NCBI GenBank assembly: GCA_000146855.1
Contig: GL405246.1
Coordinates: 1,456,440-1,520,439, forward strand
Direction: 5' to 3'
Source of the DNA: [Eubacterium] yurii subsp. margaretiae ATCC 43715
GTDB taxonomy: Bacteria; Bacillota; Clostridia; Peptostreptococcales; Filifactoraceae
Length of the DNA: 64,000 bases
Shown: in pieces, positions 45,780 through 56,000 of the stretch
How positions within the stretch are numbered: the stretch's first letter is position 1
How the letters are laid out: every line of letters starts with the position of its first letter
Translations under genes and position numbers: made by a program
The notes under the pieces: generated by a model
The model's input: only the letters and a program-made list of their open reading frames with translations
Told to the model about the DNA's origin: nothing
Database searches by the model: none

Positions 45780-47562
45780 TCATTTCACCTTCCTTTCTGC
45801 TGATTTTCCAATCTTTACTAAATAGTGTCGCATCCCATAATTTGCGATATTCTGCTGAAGATTCTAATAAGTCTTTATGTTTTCCATTTGCAACTAAATG
45901 ACCATGATCCATAACTAATATCTGATCTGCATCTACAATAGATGGTAACTTGTGTGCAATAACAATTAAGGTTTTCCCTTTTACAAGTTCACGAATAGCT
46001 GCTTCCATTTTTTCTTCATTTTCAGGATCTGCATAGGCTGTCGCCTCATCAAGTACAACAATCGGAGCATTCTTCAAAATAGCTCTTGCTAACGATATTC
46101 TTTGCCTTTCTCCACCTGAAAGCATCTTTCCTGCTTCCCCGGCTAAAGAATAAATGCCATTTGGAAGTCTATTTAAGAATTCCATGCACTGAGCTTTTTT
46201 AGCTACTTCCATAACCTCATCATCGCTTGCAGCTAAATTACCAATACGAATATTCTCTAAAAGCGAAGTATTAAATAAATATTGGTCTTGTGCTACATAA
46301 GAAATTTGTTTGTTGAGTGATTCCAATCTTATATCCTGTATATCTTGTCCCCCTATACTTATGCTTCCATCTAAAACATCATAATAATGAATTAAAAGTT
46401 TAGCTAAAGTACTTTTTCCTGAACCTGATTCACCGACAATCGCTGTCTTTTCACCGGATCTTGCCGTAAAACTTACATTATGAATAACATTCTTAATATA
46501 GGTTTCGGGCTGTCCATTTTCTCCCATTTTGTTTAGCTGATAGCCAAAGCTAACATTATCATATAAAATAGTCTGTCCTGTTCCCTTAAAATCATTTTCT
46601 TCCTGCTTTAAAGGAGTCATATTTAAGGCTTGTTCTAAAGCAGAAATCTTATAATTTAACTGTGGCATAGTTGGTAAAAATCCAAGAGCTTTCAAGAGTG
46701 GCAATCCTATACTTAAAGAAAGACATAACACTAATATTAAGTTAGAAAGACTTGCATAGCCCATATACACAAAGTAACCACCAAGAGGCAATGTTAAAAT
46801 AATCGTGCATGGAAGTAAGGCACTATATAACGCCATCCATGGCCATGCCGTCTTATACCAAGCAAGTGCATAATCTCTGTAATTACTGATATCTTTAGAA
46901 AGGCGTTCATAAGACTCTGTTTGCTTATTAAATACTTTTACAACTTCCATACCGTTTACATACTCAATGATGGTATTATTCATTTTCCCACTTGCCATAT
47001 AATATGGTCCCATTTGTTTCATACCTACAGAGTACATAATCATCATTGCAAGAATGCTAAGCGGAATAGAAGCTAATGACATTAACGCAAATCTCCAGTC
47101 AACAAAAAACATTGAAATATAAACCATAATAGGAACAATTAGGTTCGCTATTCCTTCAGGAAGTGAATGAGCTAAAAGCACTTCTAAACTGCCAATATCA
47201 TCCACGAACATTTTTTTGATTGTACCAGTACCTTTTTCTTCAACAACACCCAATGGCAGATCTTCCATTTTTTTCTGTAAGGATGTTCGAAGTCCAAGTA
47301 GCGTGTTGTATGCTGCTTTATGGGATACATTAAGACCTAAACCTCCTAAGACAGCTTGCAACACTAAACAAACTAAAATACTGATCAATAAAATAGCAAG
47401 TCTTTCAAATTCTAATTGCTCACCTAAAATAAGTGGATTGATAATCTGATATGCAAATAGAAAGGGTAGCACACCCATAATTACACTAATAAGCATAATA
47501 AAACTTGCTAAGTGAATTGATTTTTTATGCGAACCTGCATATTCAAAAACCTTATTTAACAT
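45772..47562 (-). CDS. ABC half-transporter (YbtP/IrtA-like), first subunit
   Basis: Exporter-fold half transporter of 596 residues with about six membrane segments, then an ATPase domain: GESGSGKST, LSGGERQRISLAR, IVVLDEATAYADPENEE. The DEATAYADPE form, with Tyr-Ala in place of Ser-Val/Leu, is shared by siderophore-import half transporters of the Ybt/Irt kind as I know them. It overlaps the next gene by 8 bases and the ECF ATPase gene by 11 bases. AAGGAGAAAA precedes its ATG. Confidence 0.82.
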   Translation of the reverse strand: MLNKVFEYAGSHKKSIHLASFIMLISVIMGVLPFLFAYQIINPLILGEQLEFERLAILLISILVCLVLQAVLGGLGLNVSHKAAYNTLLGLRTSLQKKMEDLPLGVVEEKGTGTIKKMFVDDIGSLEVLLAHSLPEGIANLIVPIMVYISMFFVDWRFALMSLASIPLSILAMMIMYSVGMKQMGPYYMASGKMNNTIIEYVNGMEVVKVFNKQTESYERLSKDISNYRDYALAWYKTAWPWMALYSALLPCTIILTLPLGGYFVYMGYASLSNLILVLCLSLSIGLPLLKALGFLPTMPQLNYKISALEQALNMTPLKQEENDFKGTGQTILYDNVSFGYQLNKMGENGQPETYIKNVIHNVSFTARSGEKTAIVGESGSGKSTLAKLLIHYYDVLDGSISIGGQDIQDIRLESLNKQISYVAQDQYLFNTSLLENIRIGNLAASDDEVMEVAKKAQCMEFLNRLPNGIYSLAGEAGKMLSGGERQRISLARAILKNAPIVVLDEATAYADPENEEKMEAAIRELVKGKTLIVIAHKLPSIVDADQILVMDHGHLVANGKHKDLLESSAEYRKLWDATLFSKDWKISRKEGEMNV

Positions 47563-49021
47563 AGTTTTTCTCCTTCAATAAATTTCCTTTTTTATCCATA
47601 AAATCCATGATTAACGCTTCATTTCCCTTTACAGATATTTTTTTATAATCCTTATCACCGAGCATTAAGACGGAATGACAGGTTTTAAATAACAACTCTA
47701 AGTCATGAGTAATTATTATAATTGGAATCTCCTTTGCTTTTTCTGTCATTAAATCGGACATAATTTTCATACTTTTATAATCAAGACCTGATGTTGGTTC
47801 ATCCAAAATTATCAGTTTACGACCGAATAAAAACGAAGTAATAATCGCCAATCGTTGTTTTTGTCCACCGGATAATTTCTGCGGATGATTGGTTTTTTTA
47901 TGCCATAGGTTTGTATCTTTTAGATATTCTCGTATTTTTTCTAAATCACTTTCAGAGTTTTTATCTTTACAAAATATCAATTCATTTTCTACTGTGTCTA
48001 AAAAAATCTGAGCATCTACATCTTGTAATACACAATATGAGTTTCTAAGCCTTTCTCTTTGTTTCTGTCCATAGCTGACATCTAAATATTTTTCAGATAA
48101 TCCGCATAATGCTTTTGCTAAGGTACTTTTTCCAATGCCATTAGAACCAATCACTCCCATTATTTCGCTCTCTCCAAGCTCAAATGTTAATTCTTCTATC
48201 AAAGTTCTTTTACCTTGATGAATGCAGGCTTTATTTACTTTGATATAACTTTTAGCAACAATAAGTTCTTTTTCTGATATCAATTCTCTTTCATTAAGTG
48301 TTCTTAACTCAAGTTCCTTACACTTATCATTACTAAGACTCCCATTTGGAAAAATATCACATATTGTACCGTCTTTTATATAAATCAATCTGCTAAAAAT
48401 CTCTTTTAAATAATAGAGCCTATGTTCCGCTATAATTATTGTCTTTCCTATTGCCTTCAATCTTAAAAGTATTTCACTGAAGTGTTTTATACTATCGTAA
48501 TCAAGACTACTTGACGGTTCATCAAAAAAAATAATATCCGTATCATAGATAAGAGTTCCAGCTATAGCTACTTTTTGCCTTTCTCCTCCTGATAATTCAA
48601 AAATGGATTTTTTGCTAATGTGGCTTATTCCTAACAAGTCCATTGCTTTTTCAACTTTTTCTTTTAATGTATCCCTGTCTAATCCCAAATTTTCACCCAC
48701 TAAAGCAATTTCATCTTCAACTACATTACAAAAAAATTGATCTTTAGGATTTTGAAATACATTGCCAATATATTTAGCTAACTCTCCCTTTTTATATGCC
48801 GTTATATCTTTCCCTAAAATCTTGATTTCTCCGTCCAAATCACCATCATAAAAGGATGGAATAAGCCCGTTTAGTAATCTTAAAAGTGTCGTTTTTCCGC
48901 ATCCGGAAAGACCTGTTAAGACTACAATTTCGCCTTTCTTTACAGACATTTTTAAATTTTTTAATATCAAATCCTCTCCATAATGAAATGATTTGATTTC
49001 TGCCTCTAAGATATTTTCCAT
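47552..49021 (-). CDS. Fused double ECF-type ATPase
   Basis: A single chain of 489 residues holding two complete ABC ATPase domains, a fusion of EcfA1 and EcfA2 type subunits. The first has TGLSGCGKTT and FELSGGERQKVAIAG with IIFFDEPSSSLD. The second has GSNGIGKST and KLSGGQKQRLAI with LIILDEPTSGLD. It would energise the EcfT and S component encoded next to it. It overlaps both neighbours by a few bases, indicating one polycistronic unit under TetR control. Confidence 0.9.
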   Translation of the reverse strand: MENILEAEIKSFHYGEDLILKNLKMSVKKGEIVVLTGLSGCGKTTLLRLLNGLIPSFYDGDLDGEIKILGKDITAYKKGELAKYIGNVFQNPKDQFFCNVVEDEIALVGENLGLDRDTLKEKVEKAMDLLGISHISKKSIFELSGGERQKVAIAGTLIYDTDIIFFDEPSSSLDYDSIKHFSEILLRLKAIGKTIIIAEHRLYYLKEIFSRLIYIKDGTICDIFPNGSLSNDKCKELELRTLNERELISEKELIVAKSYIKVNKACIHQGKRTLIEELTFELGESEIMGVIGSNGIGKSTLAKALCGLSEKYLDVSYGQKQRERLRNSYCVLQDVDAQIFLDTVENELIFCKDKNSESDLEKIREYLKDTNLWHKKTNHPQKLSGGQKQRLAIITSFLFGRKLIILDEPTSGLDYKSMKIMSDLMTEKAKEIPIIIITHDLELLFKTCHSVLMLGDKDYKKISVKGNEALIMDFMDKKGNLLKEKNYVK

Positions 49022-49719
49022 AAACTCGCCCCCAACAAAATCATCCCTCCGACTATCATTGAGATATCAATAAATGTAATTTTCACCTCATGAAAACTTG
49101 TTTTTTTTCCATCGTATTCAATTCCTTTTGATATAATTGAACAAGTTAAGGTGTCACTTATGTCTATGCACTTATACATAAGAGGAACAAAATATAATTC
49201 AAATGTTCTAATTGGTTTGAAAATGCTTGCTTTAAATCCTCTAATTTTCATGCCGTTGTTTATTTCCTTCATCCTAATAGAGATTTCCGGAATAAAACGA
49301 AAAAATACTGTGATTCCTATACCTATTCCACCATCAATTCCAATTTTTCTAAATGCAGCAATTAGATGCGAAGAGCTATATGAAGACAGAACTCTTCCCA
49401 AGATGAAAAGTGGAGCAAATTTCAACACTATAAGTAGCATTGTATATATAGAACCAATCAAAACATTTCCTAAAAGGGGTTTTAGTAAATAAATAAGTCC
49501 CCATATTATAAGCAATGAACATATCGTTCTAAATGCTTTTTTAATTGAAAATAAGGATAACAGTCCTAAAACAAAAATAAGTGAAAATAAGTATTGCGAT
49601 TGTTCTCCTACTGTTAAAATAACTGAAAATAGTAAAATCAATCCAACTATAGTAAGCGGGTTGATTTTTTCTGATAGTTGGTACTTGTTTATATTATTTT
49701 TTTCATCTCTACAAAACAC
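49006..49719 (-). CDS. EcfT-like transmembrane coupling protein
   Basis: Membrane protein of about 237 residues with four to five hydrophobic segments. The coupling helices are visible in GMKIRGFKASIFKP and SIISKGIEYDGKKTS-type segments, the first of which carries the Arg-Gly motif of EcfT. I place the start at the GTG 49719, which has GGAAG about 7 bases upstream and gives an 11-base overlap with the S-component gene. An ATG at 49776 would force a 68-base overlap. Confidence 0.8.
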   Translation of the reverse strand: MFCRDEKNNINKYQLSEKINPLTIVGLILLFSVILTVGEQSQYLFSLIFVLGLLSLFSIKKAFRTICSLLIIWGLIYLLKPLLGNVLIGSIYTMLLIVLKFAPLFILGRVLSSYSSSHLIAAFRKIGIDGGIGIGITVFFRFIPEISIRMKEINNGMKIRGFKASIFKPIRTFELYFVPLMYKCIDISDTLTCSIISKGIEYDGKKTSFHEVKITFIDISMIVGGMILLGASLWKIS

Positions 49720-50305
49720 TTTTTTTCTTCCTATCGCTAAAAAATTTGTTGTAAATGTATGTTCCAAAATAAGCACCTATAAATGAAGTCACAATTGCAA
49801 TCAATAAACAAATCAAGATATTTTTAGGTGTGTAAAAATTGTAAAGGAATGTTGCGTAATCGGCTGTAAACATCTTTGGAAATTGCTTTGTAAGTCCTTC
49901 GACACCAAATACAAAAGCAAAATACATAGCATGTAAGGAATATATGAACATACCTGTTCCAAAAGCAATTCCAACTTTCATATTTTTGTTTGTATAGTTC
50001 TCTTTTTTACCAATTACAAATTCCGCCAAAATTCCTGCAATAGCACAAACAGCAATTACCGGCCACATTCCCATGAGAACATAGAAAACACCCATCAATA
50101 GAAAGTATAAAAATGCTGTACCTCTTTGCCCGACCTGTTTACACATAATAACAAAGACCGGTGCTACAATAATTGTTGGCAGGGCTGATGATAAATATAA
50201 ACTTGGAATCATACCAAATGATCCTGTCAAAAATCCCAATCCCATCGTCAAAACAAATCCAATAACAGAAAATACTGCTATTTTTACAATACCTTTTAAA
50301 TTCAT
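49709..50305 (-). CDS. ECF transporter S component, MptD/Trep_Strep family
   Basis: Substrate-binding membrane subunit of 198 residues with about six hydrophobic segments. The N-terminal IVKIAVFSVIGFVLTMGLG and the glycine-rich ALPTIIVAPVFVIM region fit the MptD/Trep_Strep type. Its ligand is unknown. In known cassettes this family accompanies YbtPQ-like half transporters. It is the first gene of the five-gene operon and has a palindromic operator about 90 bases upstream. GGAGGAC lies before the ATG. Confidence 0.85.
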   Translation of the reverse strand: MNLKGIVKIAVFSVIGFVLTMGLGFLTGSFGMIPSLYLSSALPTIIVAPVFVIMCKQVGQRGTAFLYFLLMGVFYVLMGMWPVIAVCAIAGILAEFVIGKKENYTNKNMKVGIAFGTGMFIYSLHAMYFAFVFGVEGLTKQFPKMFTADYATFLYNFYTPKNILICLLIAIVTSFIGAYFGTYIYNKFFSDRKKKSVL

Positions 50306-50393
50306 AATTTTGTCCTCCTTGATTTTTCAATATGATATATTTCTATTTTCATACAGAAACAATATCCGATTTTATTTTTATTCTTCTAGATTC

Positions 50394-50418
50394 TGAAATA
50401 TAACTAAGTTATGTTTCA
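50394..50418 (-). promoter_or_regulatory. TetR operator of the transporter operon
   Basis: A 25-base palindrome centred on 50406 (tgaaatataact-a-agttatgtttca) has 11 of 12 arm positions paired. Its core ataact-a-agttat is the same as the core at 51098-51112. It lies between the tetR stop and the S-component start, where the transporter promoter should be. Confidence 0.85.
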
Positions 50419-50433
50419 GGCAAAAAAATTTGT

Positions 50434-51072
50434 TTATATTCCTCGAATCTTTTTCCATCCCTCATTAAAGAACTCTGAAATCAAAGTTGCATTCAATTTT
50501 ACTTCTTCTTTACTTTTAGAATGAACTGCTACTTCCGATAAAGCATAAAAATACGCATGGTTGATTAGATGAATTCCTCTATTAGTTATTACATCATTGA
50601 CATGATCTGCTCCGTATATCATGCTTAAAATTTCAAAGTGATTTTTATCTTCTTTCTCAATAATCTCATCTAAAAAGTTGTTAAACTTTGTTCCATAAGA
50701 ACCAAAAACCAGTAATTCAAATACATCTTTATGTTCAAAGAAATATAGAACCATTTCAATAGAACCTTGTGCTTTTGATTCCAAAATCTTGGAAATAGTT
50801 CCTTTCTTTATATGACTTTCTCTTTTATAAATATCAAAACTCTTATATTCATATATAGCATAAGAACTTTGTATCTGATTCACAATTGGTTCTACTAATT
50901 CGGAGAAAAGAGCTTCCTTATCTTCAAAATGACCATAAAAAGCACCGGTGGTAACCCCCGCTTCTTTGCATATTGCTCTTAAATTAGCTTTTTCAAAGCC
51001 TTGCTCTTTAAAAATTTTCTTGCCGCAATCTAATATCTTCTTATGTGTTTTTTCATAATCACCATTTGCCAC
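50434..51072 (-). CDS. TetR/AcrR-family regulator of the transporter cassette
   Basis: Repressor-type protein of 212 residues. The N-terminal helix-turn-helix is LRAICKEAGVTTGAFYGHFEDKEALF, and the rest is a helical ligand-binding domain. It is encoded directly upstream of the transporter operon on the same strand. Near-identical palindromes lie at its own promoter and at the transporter promoter, so it very likely represses both. The inducer is unknown and could be the transported metal complex. Confidence 0.93.
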   Translation of the reverse strand: MANGDYEKTHKKILDCGKKIFKEQGFEKANLRAICKEAGVTTGAFYGHFEDKEALFSELVEPIVNQIQSSYAIYEYKSFDIYKRESHIKKGTISKILESKAQGSIEMVLYFFEHKDVFELLVFGSYGTKFNNFLDEIIEKEDKNHFEILSMIYGADHVNDVITNRGIHLINHAYFYALSEVAVHSKSKEEVKLNATLISEFFNEGWKKIRGI

Positions 51073-51097
51073 TTTTTAATTCCTCCTTACCCCTAAA

Positions 51098-51112
51098 TAT
51101 AACTTAGTTATA
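51098..51112 (-). promoter_or_regulatory. TetR operator at its own promoter
   Basis: Perfect palindrome tataact-t-agttata lies about 25 bases before the tetR start. Its core is the reverse complement of the one at 50394-50418. Confidence 0.85.
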
Positions 51113-51150
51113 TTATACTACCTGCTATCTTAAAATTCAAGAACAAAAAG

Positions 51151-51360
51151 TTGTGATATTTTACTTTTATATGGTATAATATAGGGCAACAATCAAATAT
51201 ACGCTTAATGCTTGCTGCCTTAATTATTCTTTTGTAGCAAGCACAGTCTTTGGATAGCCAAAGACGGAAAAATTGATGAAGCAGGAAATCTTCCTTGCTT
51301 CTTTTTTTATCAATTTTTAGCTTGTTAGGGAGTACCCTAATACCCCGAAATACTTAAAAA
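51151..51360 (+). other. Mobilisation leader with oriT-like hairpins
   Basis: TATAAT (51175-51180) with TTGTGA 18 bases upstream forms a likely promoter. Downstream are an 8-bp stem-loop (gtctttgg 51246-51253, ccaaagac 51258-51265), a terminator-like hairpin (51278-51301 plus T-run, nested in aattgat/atcaatt), and a 6-bp inverted repeat (ttaggg 51325-51330, ccctaa 51335-51340) followed by taccccg. Such repeats directly before mobC and a relaxase gene suggest an origin of transfer and an attenuated leader. The nick site is not established. Confidence 0.55.
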
Positions 51361-51371
51361 GGAGAAAAACC

Positions 51372-51722
51372 ATGGAAAATAGACAAAGAAATATCCAACT
51401 TATTATAAGACTTAATAAAGATAAAAAAGAGCTTTTTGAAAGAAAAATGAAACTTGCAAAGTGTAAAAACATGAGCCTTTTTATTCGCAAATGTGTTTTA
51501 GAAAAGGAAATTTATCAAGTAGATTTACAGCCATTTGCTGAGTTACAAGGGCTACTTTACAATGCCACAAATAATATTAATCAAATTGCAAAGCACATAA
51601 ATTCTACAGGAATAATCTATCGTGATGATATAAATGATATGAAAAAACAGATAGAACATTTTTCAAAAGAACTTTGGCAAATACATTCTTTACTTTTAAA
51701 CAGAACTAAAGAAAGTGAGTGA
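51372..51722 (+). CDS. mobC: MobC-like mobilisation accessory protein
   Basis: Protein of 116 residues with a ribbon-helix-helix-type N-terminus (NIQLIIRLNKDKKELFERKM) and a helical centre, LQGLLYNATNNINQIAKHIN, the hallmark of MobC/relaxosome proteins. Such proteins bind near oriT and help the relaxase to open DNA. AAAGGAG lies before the ATG. The relaxase gene starts about 5 bases after it. Confidence 0.9.
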   Translation: MENRQRNIQLIIRLNKDKKELFERKMKLAKCKNMSLFIRKCVLEKEIYQVDLQPFAELQGLLYNATNNINQIAKHINSTGIIYRDDINDMKKQIEHFSKELWQIHSLLLNRTKESE

Positions 51723-51727
51723 ATTTT

Positions 51728-53059
51728 ATGGCTATTACAAAAATACATCCCACAAAATCTACTCTTAATCTTGCTATTGAGTATATAACAAAAGCTGAGA
51801 AAACAGATGAAAAAATCTTAGTAAGTACAAATAAATGTCATATATCTACTGCTCATACTCAATTTATTAAAAGAAGACAAGAGTATAATATTAGAGGTAC
51901 TGTTCTTGCAAGACATCTTATTCAATCCTTTTTTCCCGGTGAAACAACTCCAGAAACTGCTCATAAAATAGGTCTTGAATTATGTAAGAATATACTTAAA
52001 GATGAGTATGAATATGTATTATCAACTCACATTGATAAGGGACACATTCATAACCATATCATATTTAACAATGTGAATATGGTGACAGGGAAGTGCTATC
52101 AATCCAACAAAAAAAGTTATCATCAAATTAGGTATCAAAGCGACAAATTATGTAAAGAAAATACTCTTTCTGTAATTGATGAATATTATGAAATATTCAA
52201 GAAAAAATACAAGATTAATGGTAAATCTTGGTATGAAAATGAACAGTCAAAACATAGAACTTCATGGAAAAGTAAGCTACAATTTGATATTGATAGAATT
52301 ATTATAAAATCTAAGGACTGGGACGAATTCTTAAAGAGAATGGCAGATCTAGGCTATGAAATCAAATATGGAAAACACATTGCCTTTAAAGCTAAAGAAA
52401 AGACAAGATTCACAAGAGTAAAAACTTTAGGCGAAGATTATACTGAAGATAGAATAAGAGAGCATATCTCAGAAAACAGCAATAAAGAAGACTATTCTAT
52501 TAAAAAGCGTGTGGGAAATATTATTGATATTGAAAGCAATGAAAAGATAAAAGCAAGTAAAGGATATGAATACTGGGCTACAAAACACAATCTTCAAGTT
52601 GCTACTGATACGGTTATTTTAATGAGAGAACAAGGCTTTAAATCCTTTGCTCAGCTTGATGAGTATATAAAGCAAAGTGCAGATAAAAGACAAAATTTAC
52701 AAGATGAGATTAAGAGGATAGAACAAAAAATAACTAATCTTTCTTCTACTATGGAGCAAATCTATATCATAAAAAAATACAAGCTTATTTATCAAGAGTA
52801 CAAGACTAACTCTTCAGATAAGTCATTTTATGATGAGTATAAATCACAGATAACTCTATACAAAAATGCTCTTTCAAATCTTAAAAAACATTACTCTAAA
52901 ATGCCTGATTCTAAGGATATTTTGAGAGAACTTGATTTGTTGCACGAAAAAAAGAATACCCTAATGCAAGAGTATTCTTCTGTAAAAGATAGTATGAATG
53001 AGTTGTATCAAATAAGAAGAAATTATGAGAAGTATATGGGGAAAGAGAGGGAGAGGTAG
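51728..53059 (+). CDS. MobA-type relaxase (MOB_P-like)
   Basis: DNA strand transferase of 443 residues that would nick at oriT and lead conjugative transfer. The N-terminal catalytic part has the metal-binding histidines in THIDKGHIHNHIIFNNVN, and TAHKIGLELCKNIL upstream. A candidate nucleophile tyrosine sits near the N-terminus in LAIEYITKAEKT. The C-terminal third is coiled coil. The ATG at 51728 is preferred. It converges on the YobI-type gene, with a small inverted repeat ctcatct/agatgag between them. Confidence 0.88.
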   Translation: MAITKIHPTKSTLNLAIEYITKAEKTDEKILVSTNKCHISTAHTQFIKRRQEYNIRGTVLARHLIQSFFPGETTPETAHKIGLELCKNILKDEYEYVLSTHIDKGHIHNHIIFNNVNMVTGKCYQSNKKSYHQIRYQSDKLCKENTLSVIDEYYEIFKKKYKINGKSWYENEQSKHRTSWKSKLQFDIDRIIIKSKDWDEFLKRMADLGYEIKYGKHIAFKAKEKTRFTRVKTLGEDYTEDRIREHISENSNKEDYSIKKRVGNIIDIESNEKIKASKGYEYWATKHNLQVATDTVILMREQGFKSFAQLDEYIKQSADKRQNLQDEIKRIEQKITNLSSTMEQIYIIKKYKLIYQEYKTNSSDKSFYDEYKSQITLYKNALSNLKKHYSKMPDSKDILRELDLLHEKKNTLMQEYSSVKDSMNELYQIRRNYEKYMGKERER

Positions 53060-53080
53060 AAAAAAGCCTCATCTCTCTTT

Positions 53081-56000
53081 CTACAATAGATGAGTATCAA
53101 TAGTAGTATTTCTCAGTCGCTTTGTGATCATAATTCGTTGACCATCCTTGTCTTTACGAGGTCTAACATAACCTGAGTTTATTAATGATTGTCCGACTCT
53201 TTCTTTATACTCATTATCTAATAACGGTTGTCTCCTATCCCAAACACTTGATAAATCGGAAATTTCCAAAACTGAAGATATATATTGTTTCAAAGTATTT
53301 ATATCAGAGCGATTATTTATCTTTGTTTCAATCAATGATACCTTTGTATCTATTTTTATATTTGACGAGTTTAATACATACTTCATAAAATCTTCATTAA
53401 GATTTTCGTTTTCCAATTCTTCCAATTTGTCTTCATCATCTAATGACTCTATAAACTCATCTTTTAACTCAAACATCTTAAAGGACTTGCATATATAATC
53501 AATATTTACCGAAGATAAATCTCCCTTTATAATGGCTTCTATGATAGATTTTTTAGTCAGATTTATCCTTTCTACTAAAACAGTGTCCTTTATTGAATTT
53601 ATTAAATTCAAAGCATTTTCATCTGAAATTCCACTGTTAACTAAACTATATATTAAATCGTCGGAAAGTTCATATTTTAATAGCGTATTAATAACTATGT
53701 CTTCTACCTCTTCATCACTATTTGCCAGCAAAGTCAATTCGGCATAATATGACTTATTCCATAACGCTTCGATATTCTTTTCTGTCACTTCAATCAATCT
53801 ATGGTGAACTAAAGTATTAACCCTATTTTGCGTTAGATTATGATCGATATTACTTATTGATTCATCTGCGAAATTTATTAAGAATGTAAAAATTTTATCG
53901 CTTACCAACGGACTATTTATAAAGGTATTACAAATCGATACATTATTTCTTAATATATCTTCATAATTGGTTTCATCCAAGTTATTGCCGAGATATTCAA
54001 TAAAATCATTACTATATTCTTCAACCATATTCAAATATGCATCTAAATTATCTGAACAGAACTTAATCTTGTTTTTACGCAATAAGCAATCCAGTATTTT
54101 TGTAGTTACGGAGCTATCCTGTAAATCAGTTAACTTTGAAATTACTGTTTCGTTTTTCTCTACATACTTAAATTTATGTTCATCAGAAATATTGGAATTT
54201 AATATTTTAAGCAGTATATCTTCGTTGTTAGTATAGTTTTTTTCACTCTTGTTTTCATTTATATAGTTAGATACAATGCTCAAAAAATTATCCTCTACAT
54301 ACTTTTTACTTGACGATAATTGCAACGATTTATAGATTTCATTAAATAAACTTCCGTAGTTTATCGTCTTTTCCAATATCGCTTCAGCTATAAATATCAA
54401 ATTTCTAACATTCAGCTTATATGCCTGAATCTGCTCAACAGCTACCAATCTTACTTTATCACAATTTGCTTCTGACACATCTTCAAACTTGATACCCGCA
54501 GAATCGATATTATTAATGAAAAAATCAAATTGTCCCTCGGGTATTAAAGAAATTATGTTCTCGTTTTGTTCTATATATTCCTTAAATACAAATAAGTTAT
54601 CTAAAGTTATAGTTTTATTTGTTACAACTGAAGCCAATATGTTTTTGAAAGTTTCAATGTTTTCATCCTCACAGCAATCTAAAGTATTGACAAGTCTATC
54701 CACATTATTTTCCAATAATATATTGGAATAGCTTTTTACTATATCAAAGTCAAATTCGTCTAAAATTTTAAGTAAGTCCTTATAATTTGCATTTGTATCA
54801 ACGGAATCAGCAATAGCCACCACATTTTCAGTTCGTTTTTGCTCTAAACAAGACTTTAATACTTTTTTATTCAATATATTGAAACGATTAAAATCAGATA
54901 ATTTTAAACGACTTATTATCTCATCAGGTGATTCAACATCTAAAAAAATATCCAGAAATTTTCCTTCCTTTAATCCTTTCATATATATTGTGTCATTACG
55001 CTTCAATGTATTTGATCTATCTACATTAAAGTTTCCTTTATAATACCAGTATGTCTCATCCAGTAATCCATCTAAAATCAAAACTCTAATCAATGGAAAA
55101 TAATGGCTTTCTACAATATCAAAATCATCAATTGAAAACAATTCGTCTTTTTGGTCAGTTGTCATAATAGATATAAGCTCCTTGTAGCTATACATCTCAA
55201 TATCTTTAATTTGTTTTTGTATTTTTTCCCTATCAGAATTAAGCTTGCTCATTTCAAGCGAAAAATCTTCCGGTAATCTTTCAACTAATGATTTCTTTTC
55301 ATCATCGGTTAAAACATACTTTTCTATGAACTCATTATAAGTAAAATATTGACTTCCGTTTGGATACTTGATATTAAAACTATTCTCAGGTGTTTGACTC
55401 CAATCTTTTAGAAATTGTGGCATCGTTTTAAATTGATTACTATATGGTCTTACATCGGCAGAAATAATTAACGCCATTGCTTCAAACTTATCATTCTCAA
55501 TTCTACTATTTATGAATTTAATATTCTCATTTATTTTTTCTAAATCTTTTTTTAAGTTTTGTGCAATTTCTCGCTTATTAGACTCTAATTTATCAAATAC
55601 AGTTCTTATAAATCCTTTATCTTCCTGCAAAAGATCAAATTCATTGGGGAATATATTCTTTAAGGTTATTAGCGCAAATAGCTTGTCGCTCTCCAAATCA
55701 ATCTGTCCTAATGGTATAATTTTAGAGTACACAATATATTCATTAACTATATTTTTAAGAAGTCTCATATCATCTACATATAAAGAAATATCCGCTAAAA
55801 CGCTTCTATCTGGTGCATTTTCAACAGACTTAAAAAGTTCGATAAGCTCATTTTCTGATGTCTTTGAATCCACAATAGGAACAATAGGTAGAATAAAGTC
55901 AAAGAATTTAGTTCTGTTTTTAGAGAAAAACAGACTATCTTTGAGCATGTATATAAACCGGACAGGCTTCTTATCTCCACTTATTTTTACATAATGATTT

